Positions 1 to 5,862 of a stretch of DNA of 7,146 nucleotides are shown one piece after another. The number at the start of each line of letters is the position of its first letter. Position 1 is the first letter of the stretch. The notes beneath the pieces were generated by a model, which saw nothing but the letters and a program-made list of their open reading frames with translations, searched no databases and was not told the origin of the DNA. The stretch spans positions 1 to 7,146 of the forward strand of contig JBHIBR010000093.1 of NCBI GenBank assembly GCA_046759145.1, written 5' to 3'. The DNA comes from JBHIBR01 sp046759145 [NCBI: Nitrospinota bacterium] (GTDB lineage Bacteria > UBA8248). The position numbers and the translations under genes were made by a program.

Positions 1-530
1 GCCCCGTGGACGCCGTTCTCCCCGGCGGGGCCGATGGCCGCCACGCTGGCCTCAGCGTTGGCGAGGTCGGAGCGGATGGCTTCTTCCGTCTCGTGGGTGT
101 CGAGACCCCAGAAGGGCGAGGCGTCCCGAAGCTCCCCCTCCCCGTCGTGCACCCAGAGGTAGAGGGGTTCGGCCGAGTGGCCCTCGAGGATGAGGCCGTC
201 GTAGCCCGCCCGCTTGAGCTGCGGGCCCCACGAGCCGTGGCTGTGGGAGGTGAGGACGGTGTAGCCGACGTCGTAGTTGAGGCCCACTGCCGTGAAGTCA
301 GCCGCCGTGGGCACCATGGTCCCCGTCAGGGGCCCCGTCATGAAGATGAGGGGGTTATCGGGGTCCTTCGCCCCCGCCCCATCCGGCAGCTCCCGGCAGA
401 GGAGCCACACGCCCAGGCCCGTCCCGCCCACGTACTGGCGGAGGATTTCCTCCGGCGGGAGCGGCTCCTCGGCGATGCGGCGGGCCGAGAGGTTCACCCG
501 AAGGAGCTTTCCCACATAACCGAGGGGCAT
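1..530 (-). CDS. Aldehyde:ferredoxin oxidoreductase family protein, N-terminal part (3' end outside window)
   Basis: Members of this family are cytoplasmic tungsten-bis-pterin, [4Fe-4S] enzymes that oxidise aldehydes to carboxylic acids and pass the electrons to ferredoxin. The visible 176 residues are the N-terminal tungstopterin-binding domain. They show GKLLRVNLS (7-15), YVGGTGLG (33-40), a TGPLTG motif (65-70), LKRAGYDGLILEG (105-117), LRDAS (134-138) and IGPAGENGV (166-174), all family hallmarks in the correct order. The cluster-binding cysteines and C-terminal domains lie beyond position 1. The ATG at 530 is preceded by GGAG with 6 bases of spacing, and homology begins right at the N-terminus. 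Against P. furiosus AOR as I recall it, the usual GGR is AAD here (Asp78), and the usual NSGG is replaced by SHSHGSWGP (95-103), so this is a divergent subfamily. It is divergent from a 2-oxo acid decarboxylase whose aldehyde product could be its substrate (inference). Family assignment is firm; the substrate is unknown. Confidence 0.9.
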   Translation of the reverse strand, partial: MPLGYVGKLLRVNLSARRIAEEPLPPEEILRQYVGGTGLGVWLLCRELPDGAGAKDPDNPLIFMTGPLTGTMVPTAADFTAVGLNYDVGYTVLTSHSHGSWGPQLKRAGYDGLILEGHSAEPLYLWVHDGEGELRDASPFWGLDTHETEEAIRSDLANAEASVAAIGPAGENGVHG

Positions 531-568
531 GGCTTTCTCCGTCCTTTGATCAGCCTCGCGCCGCCGGC

Positions 569-585
569 TCGGCCTGCGGGGCCGA
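569..585 (-). other. Hairpin in oxidoreductase 5' leader
   Basis: The perfect 6-base inverted repeat TCGGCC / GGCCGA with a 5-base loop lies 39-55 bases upstream of the oxidoreductase start codon. It would form a G+C-rich stem in the leader RNA. I could not match the leader to the Moco/Tuco riboswitch consensus. Such short stems are common by chance at this G+C content, so any function is speculative. Confidence 0.25.
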
Positions 586-643
586 CGCACCGGCCCGCTG
601 AACCGCCTCCCCTTGCCCCGCGGTCTCAGGATATATCTCGGGT

Positions 644-657
644 CATGCTAGGGCATG
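644..657. repeat. Inverted repeat CATGC-TAGG-GCATG, possible operator
   Basis: Two 5-base perfect arms are separated by 4 bases. The repeat covers the candidate -10 element of the oxidoreductase promoter (645-650 on the minus strand), a typical place for a repressor operator. It is short, and no second copy was noticed elsewhere in the window, so it remains a candidate. Confidence 0.3.
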
Positions 658-673
658 CTGCAAAGGCGCGCAA
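645..673 (-). promoter_or_regulatory. Candidate sigma-70-type promoter for the oxidoreductase gene
   Basis: On the minus strand TTGCGC (668-673, 3 of 6 matches to TTGACA) is followed after exactly 17 bases by TAGCAT (645-650, 4 of 6 matches to TATAAT). It lies in the A+T-richer part of the spacer. Transcription would begin near 638, leaving a leader of about 108 bases that includes the 569-585 hairpin. This is inferred from consensus matching only. Confidence 0.3.
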
Positions 674-768
674 GGATGGAAGGCAAAAAGCAGAAACCCC
701 CATTCCCTCGCGAGAAAGGGGGCGGGATGGCTCAGCCTCACCCTTGCCCAACCCTGGCGCGCCCCCCC

Positions 769-797
769 GGGACAGCCGGCGCGCCTTGACTTACACT
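769..797 (+). promoter_or_regulatory. Candidate sigma-70-type promoter for the decarboxylase gene
   Basis: GGGACA (769-774, 4 of 6 matches) and TACACT (792-797, 4 of 6 matches) are spaced by 17 bases. The start point would be near 804, giving a leader of about 37 bases before the ATG at 841. The better -35-like word TTGACT at 786-791 has no acceptable -10 downstream, since the matching position is CGGCCG. The call is modest. Confidence 0.3.
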
Positions 798-840
798 AGG
801 AGAGCGTCCGGCCGGCACGTCCACCGCACGGAGGGAACGC

Positions 841-2460
841 ATGAGCACCCTCGGTCACTTCCTCATCCAAAAGCTGCGCGAGTACGGGGTGCGGGAAGTG
901 TTCGGCATCCCTGGCGATTTCGCCCTGCCCCTCTTCCGCTGCCTGGAGGAGGAGGGGAGCCTCAGGCTCGTGACCTTCTCGCACGAGCCGGCGGTGGGCT
1001 TCGCGGCAGACGGCGCGGCGCGCTGCTCGGGGAGGCTCGGGGTGGCGTGCGTCACCTACGGGGCGGGGGCGCTCAACATGGTGAACCCCGTGGCGGGCGC
1101 CTACGCGGAGAAGTCGCCTGTAGTGGTCATCTCGGGAGGGCCCGGCCGGGACGAGAAGGCCCGGGGAGTGGCCCTCCACCACCAGGTCAAGTCCTTCGCC
1201 ACCCAGCTCCGGGTCTACCGGGAGGTGACCCAGGGGGCTTTCGTGCTGGACGACCCCGCCACTGCGGCCCAGAGCATCGAGGAGGCTCTGGCCGCCGCCC
1301 GACACTACAGCCGCCCCGTCTACCTCGAGGTCCCCCGGGACCTGGTAGACGCTCCCCTCCCCGCCCCTTCTTCCCCTCCTGCCGCCCTCCCCCGGGAGGA
1401 CCCCGGGGCGGTGGAGGAGGCCGCCGACGAGGTGGGGGAGCGGGTCCGCAAAAGCCGCCGACCCGTCCTGATGGTGGGGGTGGAGCTACAGCGGTTCGGG
1501 CTGGGCTCGGCCGCGACCGAACTGGCCGAAGCCTATGGGCTCCCGACGGTGAGCTCCTTCATGGCCCGGGGCACCTTCCCCTCACACCACCCTCTGTTTG
1601 CGGGCGTCTACCTGAGCGAGGCGGGCCGGCGCGCGGTGGCGCAGCTCGTGGAGGGGAGCGACTGCCTTCTTCTCCTCGGGGTGATCCTGAGCGACGTGAA
1701 CATGGGGGTGCGGCTGCGGCGCCTCCATCCCGACCGCGTCATCCACGCCTTCGACCGCCAGGTGAGGGCGCGGCACCATCGCTTCGACCAGGTGAGCCTC
1801 GAGGGGTTGCTGCGCGCCTTGCTCTCGCGGGTCCGGGGAAGCAGGCCGAGGAGGCGCGCCCTCCCGCCCAAGCGATCCTTCCGCTTGGCGCGACGGCTGG
1901 GAGGGAGCCCCATCTCCGTCCTCGACCTCATCGGCGTCCTCAACCGATTCCTCCGGGAGCGGGAGCGCATGGTGCTGGTCTCCGACACGGGGGACCCTCT
2001 GTTCGCAAGCGTGGACCTGGACACCGACCACCTCGTGGCCTCCGCCTGCTACGCCACCATGGGCTTCGCGGTGCCCGCGGCCCTGGGGATCCAGGTGGCG
2101 GTGGGCTGGCGCCCCCTCGTGCTTGTGGGAGACGGCGCCTTCCAGATGACAGGCCCGGAGCTGAGCCAGTGCGCCCGCTACGGCCTGAACCCCATTGTAG
2201 TGGTCTTCCGAAACGATAGCTGGGAGATGCTCCAGGTCTTCATCCCGGGGCGCTTCAATGAGATCCCCGCCTGGCCCTTCGCCCGGCTTGCGGGGCACTG
2301 GGGGGGAGCCGGTTTTCGGGCCGAGACCCCTCGCGCCCTGTGGGAATCGCTCCTCAAGGCCCACGCCGAAAGACGGTTTTCCCTCATCGAGGTTCCCCTC
2401 AAGCGCGGTGACACCTCGCCCGTGCTTCGGCGCTTCACCACCGCGCTCCGGAAGGGATAG
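841..2460 (+). CDS. ipdC: Thiamine-diphosphate-dependent 2-oxo acid decarboxylase, phenylpyruvate/indolepyruvate decarboxylase type
   Basis: This cytoplasmic enzyme is expected to decarboxylate aromatic or other bulky 2-oxo acids (phenylpyruvate, indolepyruvate) to the aldehyde. The 539 residues have the three-domain ThDP fold. The N-terminal Pyr domain has GIPGDFALP (Asp26), SHEPAVGFAADGAAR (Glu49, the ThDP-activating glutamate), YGAGALNMVN and LHHQ (His113-His114). The central domain includes ILSDVN (Asp285). The C-terminal PP domain has GDGAFQMTG (430-438) and FRNDSWEML. Asp431 and Asn458 are the expected Mg ligands; the first Asn of the usual Asn-Asn pair is Arg457. The wording follows Azospirillum phenylpyruvate decarboxylase almost end to end. 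Like that enzyme as I recall it, it has Leu464 where pyruvate decarboxylase has a catalytic Glu. GGAGGG 5 bases before the ATG supports this start. It is divergent from the aldehyde oxidoreductase. Acetolactate synthase or pyruvate decarboxylase are less likely. Class is firm; exact substrate is inferred. Confidence 0.88.
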   Translation: MSTLGHFLIQKLREYGVREVFGIPGDFALPLFRCLEEEGSLRLVTFSHEPAVGFAADGAARCSGRLGVACVTYGAGALNMVNPVAGAYAEKSPVVVISGGPGRDEKARGVALHHQVKSFATQLRVYREVTQGAFVLDDPATAAQSIEEALAAARHYSRPVYLEVPRDLVDAPLPAPSSPPAALPREDPGAVEEAADEVGERVRKSRRPVLMVGVELQRFGLGSAATELAEAYGLPTVSSFMARGTFPSHHPLFAGVYLSEAGRRAVAQLVEGSDCLLLLGVILSDVNMGVRLRRLHPDRVIHAFDRQVRARHHRFDQVSLEGLLRALLSRVRGSRPRRRALPPKRSFRLARRLGGSPISVLDLIGVLNRFLRERERMVLVSDTGDPLFASVDLDTDHLVASACYATMGFAVPAALGIQVAVGWRPLVLVGDGAFQMTGPELSQCARYGLNPIVVVFRNDSWEMLQVFIPGRFNEIPAWPFARLAGHWGGAGFRAETPRALWESLLKAHAERRFSLIEVPLKRGDTSPVLRRFTTALRKG

Positions 2461-2522
2461 CGGGATGGCTCCTAGGGCGCGCTGGTGGAGGCGCCGGAGC
2501 GAGCCTCAAGGAGGCAGGAGAA

Positions 2523-2702
2523 ATGCGGAAGCAATTGGACGATGCGATCGAGCTCTACCAGGGCATGCCCCCCGAGGGCCGCAAGCACTGGCGGGAGAGG
2601 GCCGTCCCCTCCATCAAGTTCGAGAGCGAGGAAGAGCGGCGCCTTTTCCTCGAGGACCTGGACCGCATCGACGCAGGTGAAGAGCCCCAAAACCTGAGCT
2701 AG
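2523..2702 (+). CDS. Small charged hypothetical protein, 59 residues
   Basis: I do not recognise this protein. It starts MRKQLDDAIELYQGMPPEGR, continues with KHWRERAVPS and an acidic-basic helix-like stretch (FESEEERRLFLEDLDRID, 33-50), and ends EPQNLS. It has no signal peptide, membrane segment or cysteine, and looks cytosolic and mostly helical. AAGGAGG at 2508-2514 lies 8 bases before the ATG, one of the best ribosome-binding sites in the window. Amino acid composition is balanced, unlike the Pro/Arg/Gly-rich shadow frames. It sits 62 bases after the decarboxylase on the same strand and may be co-transcribed with it. It then faces the dehydrogenase gene tail-to-tail. Too short for family assignment by eye; it could be a small regulatory or partner protein, but nothing in the sequence shows that. 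Confidence 0.65.
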   Translation: MRKQLDDAIELYQGMPPEGRKHWRERAVPSIKFESEEERRLFLEDLDRIDAGEEPQNLS

Positions 2703-2766
2703 TGGACGCGCGCGGAGGTGGACCGGGAAGCGAAGGGCCTGGCCCCAGGGAGACCCCTCCGCCCGG

Positions 2767-2786
2767 GGCGCCCGCCTAGCGGCGCC
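2767..2786. terminator. Weak hairpin at the convergent gene ends
   Basis: GGCGCC (2767-2772) and GGCGCC (2781-2786) form a stem that can extend by GC/GC with one bulged base, leaving a CTA loop. That loop is the dehydrogenase stop codon. On the plus strand it is followed only by TCTTCGG and on the minus strand by no T-run, so it is not a classical intrinsic terminator. Its position between converging genes is the main support. The rest of the 73-base gap is unremarkable. Confidence 0.2.
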
Positions 2787-3762
2787 TCTTCGGCCACACC
2801 TCCGGATTCACGAGGTTGGGCGGCCTGCGGCCAGCCAGCGCCGCGAGGCAGTTGCGCACCGCCACCATCCCCATGGCGGTGCGGGTTTCGAGGGTGCCGC
2901 TGGCCGCATGGGGCTGGAGCACCACGTTCTTGAGGGAGGCGAGGCCGGGGGCAGTGCGGGGCTCTCTCTCGAAAACGTCCAGCCCGGCGCCCGCGATCTG
3001 GCCCGAGCGGAGCGCCCGAACCAAAGCCCTCTCGTCCACCACCGGCCCCCGGGAGGCGTTGATCAGGATGGCTGTGGGCTTCATGAGGGAGAACTCCCGG
3101 GCGCCGATGAGGTGGCGGGTCTCGGGAGTAAGGACGGTGTGGAGGGTGACGAAATCGGACTGCCGCAGGAGCTGAGGCAGGCTCACCCGCTTTGCTCCCA
3201 AGCGCCGCTCCTCGGCCGCCGGGAGGGCGACAATGTCAGTGTAGAGCACCTTCATGCCGAAGCCCTGGGCCCTGCGGGCCATGGCGCGCCCGATGCGACC
3301 CATGCCCACGATCCCCAGGGTCTTGCCGTGCACGTCCCGGCCCAGCATGAAGGTGGGCTTCCAGGTCTCCCAGCGACCCGAGCGGACGAAGGCGTCTCCC
3401 TCGACCATCCGGCGGGCCACCGCCATCATGAGGGTCCAGGCCATGTCGGCGGTCGTCTCGGTCAGGACCTCGGGCGTGTTGGTGACGGGCACCCCGCGCT
3501 CGGTGGCCGCCCCCAAGTCCACGTTGTCGAAGCCCACGGCATAGTTGGCCACGACCTTCAGGCCGGGGGCGTGGTCCAGGAGCTCCCCGTCCACGCGTTC
3601 GGTGAGCAGGGAGATGAGGCCCTGAGCCTTCCGCGCCTCTCGCAGGAGAAGAGGCCGCGGAACGGGGAGGTCTCCCGGGTAGACCTTGAGGTCGACTCGG
3701 GCCGCCAGGTAGTCCATCGCCGCCTGCGGGACCTTGCGGGTGAGGAAGACGCGGGGTTTCAT
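2776..3762 (-). CDS. gyaR: D-2-hydroxyacid dehydrogenase, glyoxylate/hydroxypyruvate reductase (GyaR) type
   Basis: The enzyme reversibly reduces small 2-oxo acids (glyoxylate, hydroxypyruvate) to D-2-hydroxyacids with NAD(P)H in the cytosol. The 328 residues are full length for the family. They start with MKPRVFLTRKVP and include VANYAVGFDNVDL (71-83), the Rossmann motif GMGRIG (153-158), NASRGPVVDE (Arg238), LDVFEREP (Glu267), QPHAASGT (His285) and the terminal NLVNPEV found in archaeal GyaR. Arg238, Glu267 and His285 are the family's catalytic set. Asp176 at the end of the second Rossmann strand (LYTDI) predicts NADH rather than NADPH preference. The start is set by a full AAGGAGGT (3767-3774), only 4 bases before the ATG. 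It lies 73 bases downstream of the M28 peptidase gene and is probably in its operon. A metabolic link to the peptidase is not obvious; exact substrate is uncertain within the family. Confidence 0.88.
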   Translation of the reverse strand: MKPRVFLTRKVPQAAMDYLAARVDLKVYPGDLPVPRPLLLREARKAQGLISLLTERVDGELLDHAPGLKVVANYAVGFDNVDLGAATERGVPVTNTPEVLTETTADMAWTLMMAVARRMVEGDAFVRSGRWETWKPTFMLGRDVHGKTLGIVGMGRIGRAMARRAQGFGMKVLYTDIVALPAAEERRLGAKRVSLPQLLRQSDFVTLHTVLTPETRHLIGAREFSLMKPTAILINASRGPVVDERALVRALRSGQIAGAGLDVFEREPRTAPGLASLKNVVLQPHAASGTLETRTAMGMVAVRNCLAALAGRRPPNLVNPEVWPKRRR

Positions 3763-3777
3763 CTCGACCTCCTTACG

Positions 3778-3815
3778 CCGGGGGCGGATCTTCAGCGCGG
3801 GAAGATTCCCCCCGG
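3778..3815 (-). promoter_or_regulatory. Strong intercistronic hairpin upstream of the dehydrogenase
   Basis: A 7-base outer stem (CCGGGGG 3778-3784 with CCCCCGG 3809-3815) and a 6-base inner stem (ATCTTC 3788-3793 with GAAGAT 3801-3806) enclose a 7-base loop, with a small internal loop between the stems. It occupies half of the 73-base gap between the peptidase stop and the dehydrogenase start, and ends 3 bases before the AAGGAGGT ribosome-binding site. No T-run follows on either strand, so it is unlikely to be a rho-independent terminator. RNA processing, message stabilisation or translational control are possible roles (inference). Confidence 0.45.
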
Positions 3816-3835
3816 CCCCCTTCAGACCTCTCCGC

Positions 3836-5743
3836 TCAACGTCGCCGCCCCAGCCGGGTCTTGGCCTGCAGCTTCTCTCCTCCTCTCCGGAAGCGGACCT
3901 CCACCTCGTCCCCCGCCCGGTGACTTCGCAGGACGTACACCAGGTCGTAGAGGTTCCCGATCGCAGCGCCCCCCAGGCTCACGATGAGGTCGCCCCCTCG
4001 CAAGCCCGCCCGCTCCGCCGGACTTCCCGGCCGCACGCCCGTGATGAGGACACCCTTGAGGGAGGGCTCCTGGGAGAAATCGGGGATGATCCCGAAGTAG
4101 GCTCCGTACCCCCCGCGCCAGCCCACCCGCGGGCGGCGGGGTGGGCCCTCTCGCGCCACCTGGAAGTGGAGGGGGATCTCGCCGTCTCCGACCTCTCGGA
4201 TGACGCGATGGGCGATGCGGGCCACCTTCTCAAGACTCGCCGCCTGGACCTTGTCAGCGGTGTCCGTGGGCCGGTGGTAGTCGGGATGAGGCCCCGTGAA
4301 GAAGAAGAGGACGGGGCGCCTCTGGGCGTAGAACGGCGTGTGGTCGGAAGGTCCGTAACCGTCCCCCCCGAACCGCAGCTCAACCCCGGAACCCCGGGCC
4401 GCCCCTGGCAGCAAGGAGCGGAACTCCCGGGCGGTGTCGGCACCGAAGACGTGCAGCTTCTTTTGCCGCATGCGTCCCACCATGTCGAAGTTCAACATGG
4501 CAGCCAAGCGCGAGATGGGCATGGGGGGATGCTTCGCGAAGCGGGTGGAGCCCAGGAGGCCCATCTCCTCCCCCGCGAAGGCGACGAAGTAGAGGGTGCG
4601 CCTCGTTCCTCCCGCAGCGGCGAGAGCGCGCGCGAGACCCATCACCACCGCTGCCCCCGAGGCGTTGTCATCTGCCCCCGGGTGGAGCTGGCCGTGGCGG
4701 GAGGGTGCGAGGCTCCCCTCCCCGCCGAAGCCCAGGTGGTCATAGTGGGCCCCGATGACCAGGAACTCCCCCCTCAGCTTCGGGTCCCGCCCCGCGAGCG
4801 CCCCCACCACGTTGAAGGCCGCTCCTCGGTGCTGAATGAGGTTGGCGCGGAGGGAAACCCTGACGCCAGGAAGGAGAAAGCTCCGGGGTGCGAGGCCATC
4901 GTCGATGGACCTCTGGAGCTCTTCCAGCGTCTTCCCGGAGGGCCGGAGAAGGGCCTCCACCACGCGTCGCCGGACGTTCAGGGCGGGGATGCTCTGGCGC
5001 GCTCCGAAGGCGAGCCCTCGGATGGCGAAGAGCTCCTCGGGTTCCCCCTGGGAGGACAGGGGCCCTTCCACCAGGAGGATCCCCTTGGCGCCCCGACGCT
5101 CGGCGTTGATCACCTTGTAGATGACCCGCGTGTAGCGGAAGGCCTCGGGGCGGCGGAAGGGGCTCTTTCTGTCGTACTCCCGGGGCTCGCGGGTGAGGGC
5201 GAGCACCACCTTCCCCCGCACGTCGAGCCCTTTGTAGTCGTCGTAGCCGAGCTCCGGGGCGGTGATGCCATAGCCGACAAAGACCACCTCCCCCTCGGCC
5301 TCCCCTTCGGCCGAAAAACCGAAGGGCCGAAAATCCTCCTCCAGAAGGAACCGGCAGCGGGATGAACGCCCTCCTCCCCTCAGGAGCGTCGCCTCCAGCC
5401 GGTTCCGGGGGCCCGCTTCCACGCGGGTGATCACCTGGAATTCCTGCAGGTAGCTCCCCCTATCCCCCGCGGGTTCGAGCCCCGCTCGGCGGAATTGGCG
5501 GGCGATGTATTCGGCTGCCTGCCGGATACCGCGCGTGCCGGTGGCCCGCCCCTCCATACTGGGGGAAGAGAGAATGCGCACATGTTCGAGGAGGTTCTGG
5601 CCCTTGAGCTCGTCCTGTACTTGCGCTCGCTCGAGGGCGGTGGAGGCCGGCGCCCCGCACCCGAGGACGGCAAGGGAGAGAAGGATGCAGGCCGAGAGGG
5701 ATAGAAAAACCCTACGGCCTGAGAGGCTCGACCGAGAGGCCAT
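3836..5743 (-). CDS. M28-family zinc metallopeptidase lipoprotein with C-terminal PDZ domain
   Basis: This is a predicted membrane-anchored, extracytoplasmic aminopeptidase-like hydrolase of 635 residues. A basic N-terminus and hydrophobic stretch (12-28) end in the lipobox VLGC with acceptor Cys29. A PA-like insert spans roughly 140-290. The M28 di-zinc core is complete: GAHYDHLG (His333), GADDNASG (Asp358), AGEEMGLLGS (Glu392 general base, Glu393 ligand), NFDMVGR (Asp420) and PDYHRPTD (His490). A PDZ domain follows at about 540-628 (SPAERAGLRGGDLIVSLGG). The start ATG has AGGAGG 4 bases upstream. The gene diverges from the PD40 protein gene and is followed by the dehydrogenase. The family ranges from leucine and glutamate aminopeptidases to glutaminyl cyclases, so the peptide specificity cannot be read. 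The PDZ may bind substrate termini or a partner. All metal ligands are present, so it should be active. Confidence 0.9.
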   Translation of the reverse strand: MASRSSLSGRRVFLSLSACILLSLAVLGCGAPASTALERAQVQDELKGQNLLEHVRILSSPSMEGRATGTRGIRQAAEYIARQFRRAGLEPAGDRGSYLQEFQVITRVEAGPRNRLEATLLRGGGRSSRCRFLLEEDFRPFGFSAEGEAEGEVVFVGYGITAPELGYDDYKGLDVRGKVVLALTREPREYDRKSPFRRPEAFRYTRVIYKVINAERRGAKGILLVEGPLSSQGEPEELFAIRGLAFGARQSIPALNVRRRVVEALLRPSGKTLEELQRSIDDGLAPRSFLLPGVRVSLRANLIQHRGAAFNVVGALAGRDPKLRGEFLVIGAHYDHLGFGGEGSLAPSRHGQLHPGADDNASGAAVVMGLARALAAAGGTRRTLYFVAFAGEEMGLLGSTRFAKHPPMPISRLAAMLNFDMVGRMRQKKLHVFGADTAREFRSLLPGAARGSGVELRFGGDGYGPSDHTPFYAQRRPVLFFFTGPHPDYHRPTDTADKVQAASLEKVARIAHRVIREVGDGEIPLHFQVAREGPPRRPRVGWRGGYGAYFGIIPDFSQEPSLKGVLITGVRPGSPAERAGLRGGDLIVSLGGAAIGNLYDLVYVLRSHRAGDEVEVRFRRGGEKLQAKTRLGRRR

Positions 5744-5813
5744 GCGCCCTCCTCAAGAAGAGAATCCCCCTGCCTCCGGCCCTGAATCGGGTAGGCTTGC
5801 TCCACAACCAGCA

Positions 5814-5819
5814 TATAAT
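5814..5819 (+). promoter_or_regulatory. Consensus -10 box TATAAT for the PD40 gene
   Basis: A perfect TATAAT stands out in a G+C-rich background in the 131-base divergent spacer 5744-5874. It would start transcription near 5826, giving a leader of about 49 bases before the ATG at 5875. No good -35 element is present (GTAGGC at 17-base spacing), nor an extended TGn -10, so the promoter may need an activator. The same A+T patch could also serve the divergent peptidase gene, but I found no convincing minus-strand promoter. Confidence 0.4.
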
Positions 5820-5862
5820 GATTGGAAAGGCGCGGGCCAGCTCGGCCAGCCCACTCCCCCCG

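Larger units (their letters stand above)
531..840. other. 310-base divergent intergenic region
   Basis: This non-coding spacer lies between the oxidoreductase (minus) and the decarboxylase (plus). It contains the only A+T-richer stretch on this side of the window (about 628-695). It also holds a hairpin in the oxidoreductase leader, a candidate promoter in each direction, a CATGC-TAGG-GCATG inverted repeat at 644-657, and an 8-base palindrome CTCGCGAG at 707-714. No convincing small gene was found: a 44-codon frame at 655-789 lacks a good ribosome-binding site. The layout suits shared or co-ordinated regulation of both genes. Confidence 0.7.

Noticed and set aside
531-660. Moco/Tuco riboswitch upstream of the oxidoreductase
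   Set aside because: Only one short hairpin is visible and the conserved riboswitch core could not be recognised by eye. Kept only as something to test.
655-789. 44-codon frame in the divergent spacer
   Set aside because: It lacks a convincing ribosome-binding site and has a Pro/Gly/Arg-rich tail, and it overlaps the candidate promoters of both flanking genes.
786-814. TTGACT as a -35 element for the decarboxylase
   Set aside because: The -10 position 17 bases downstream reads CGGCCG, which is not promoter-like.
6-2219. A 737-codon plus-strand open frame
   Set aside because: It runs antisense to the oxidoreductase and out of frame through the decarboxylase. Its product is Pro/Arg/Gly-rich low complexity without domains. 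It is a G+C-driven shadow.
2258-2680. 140-codon plus-strand frame across the decarboxylase end
   Set aside because: It is out of frame with the decarboxylase and with the better-led 59-codon gene, and its composition is Arg/Pro-rich.
2908-3987. A 359-codon plus-strand open frame opposite the dehydrogenase
   Set aside because: It is His/Gly/Pro-rich with no recognisable domain, and the other strand encodes an intact dehydrogenase with a perfect ribosome-binding site.
3734-5365. A 543-codon plus-strand open frame opposite the M28 gene
   Set aside because: Composition is shadow-like, no family motif is present, and the opposite strand holds a complete zinc peptidase with all ligands.
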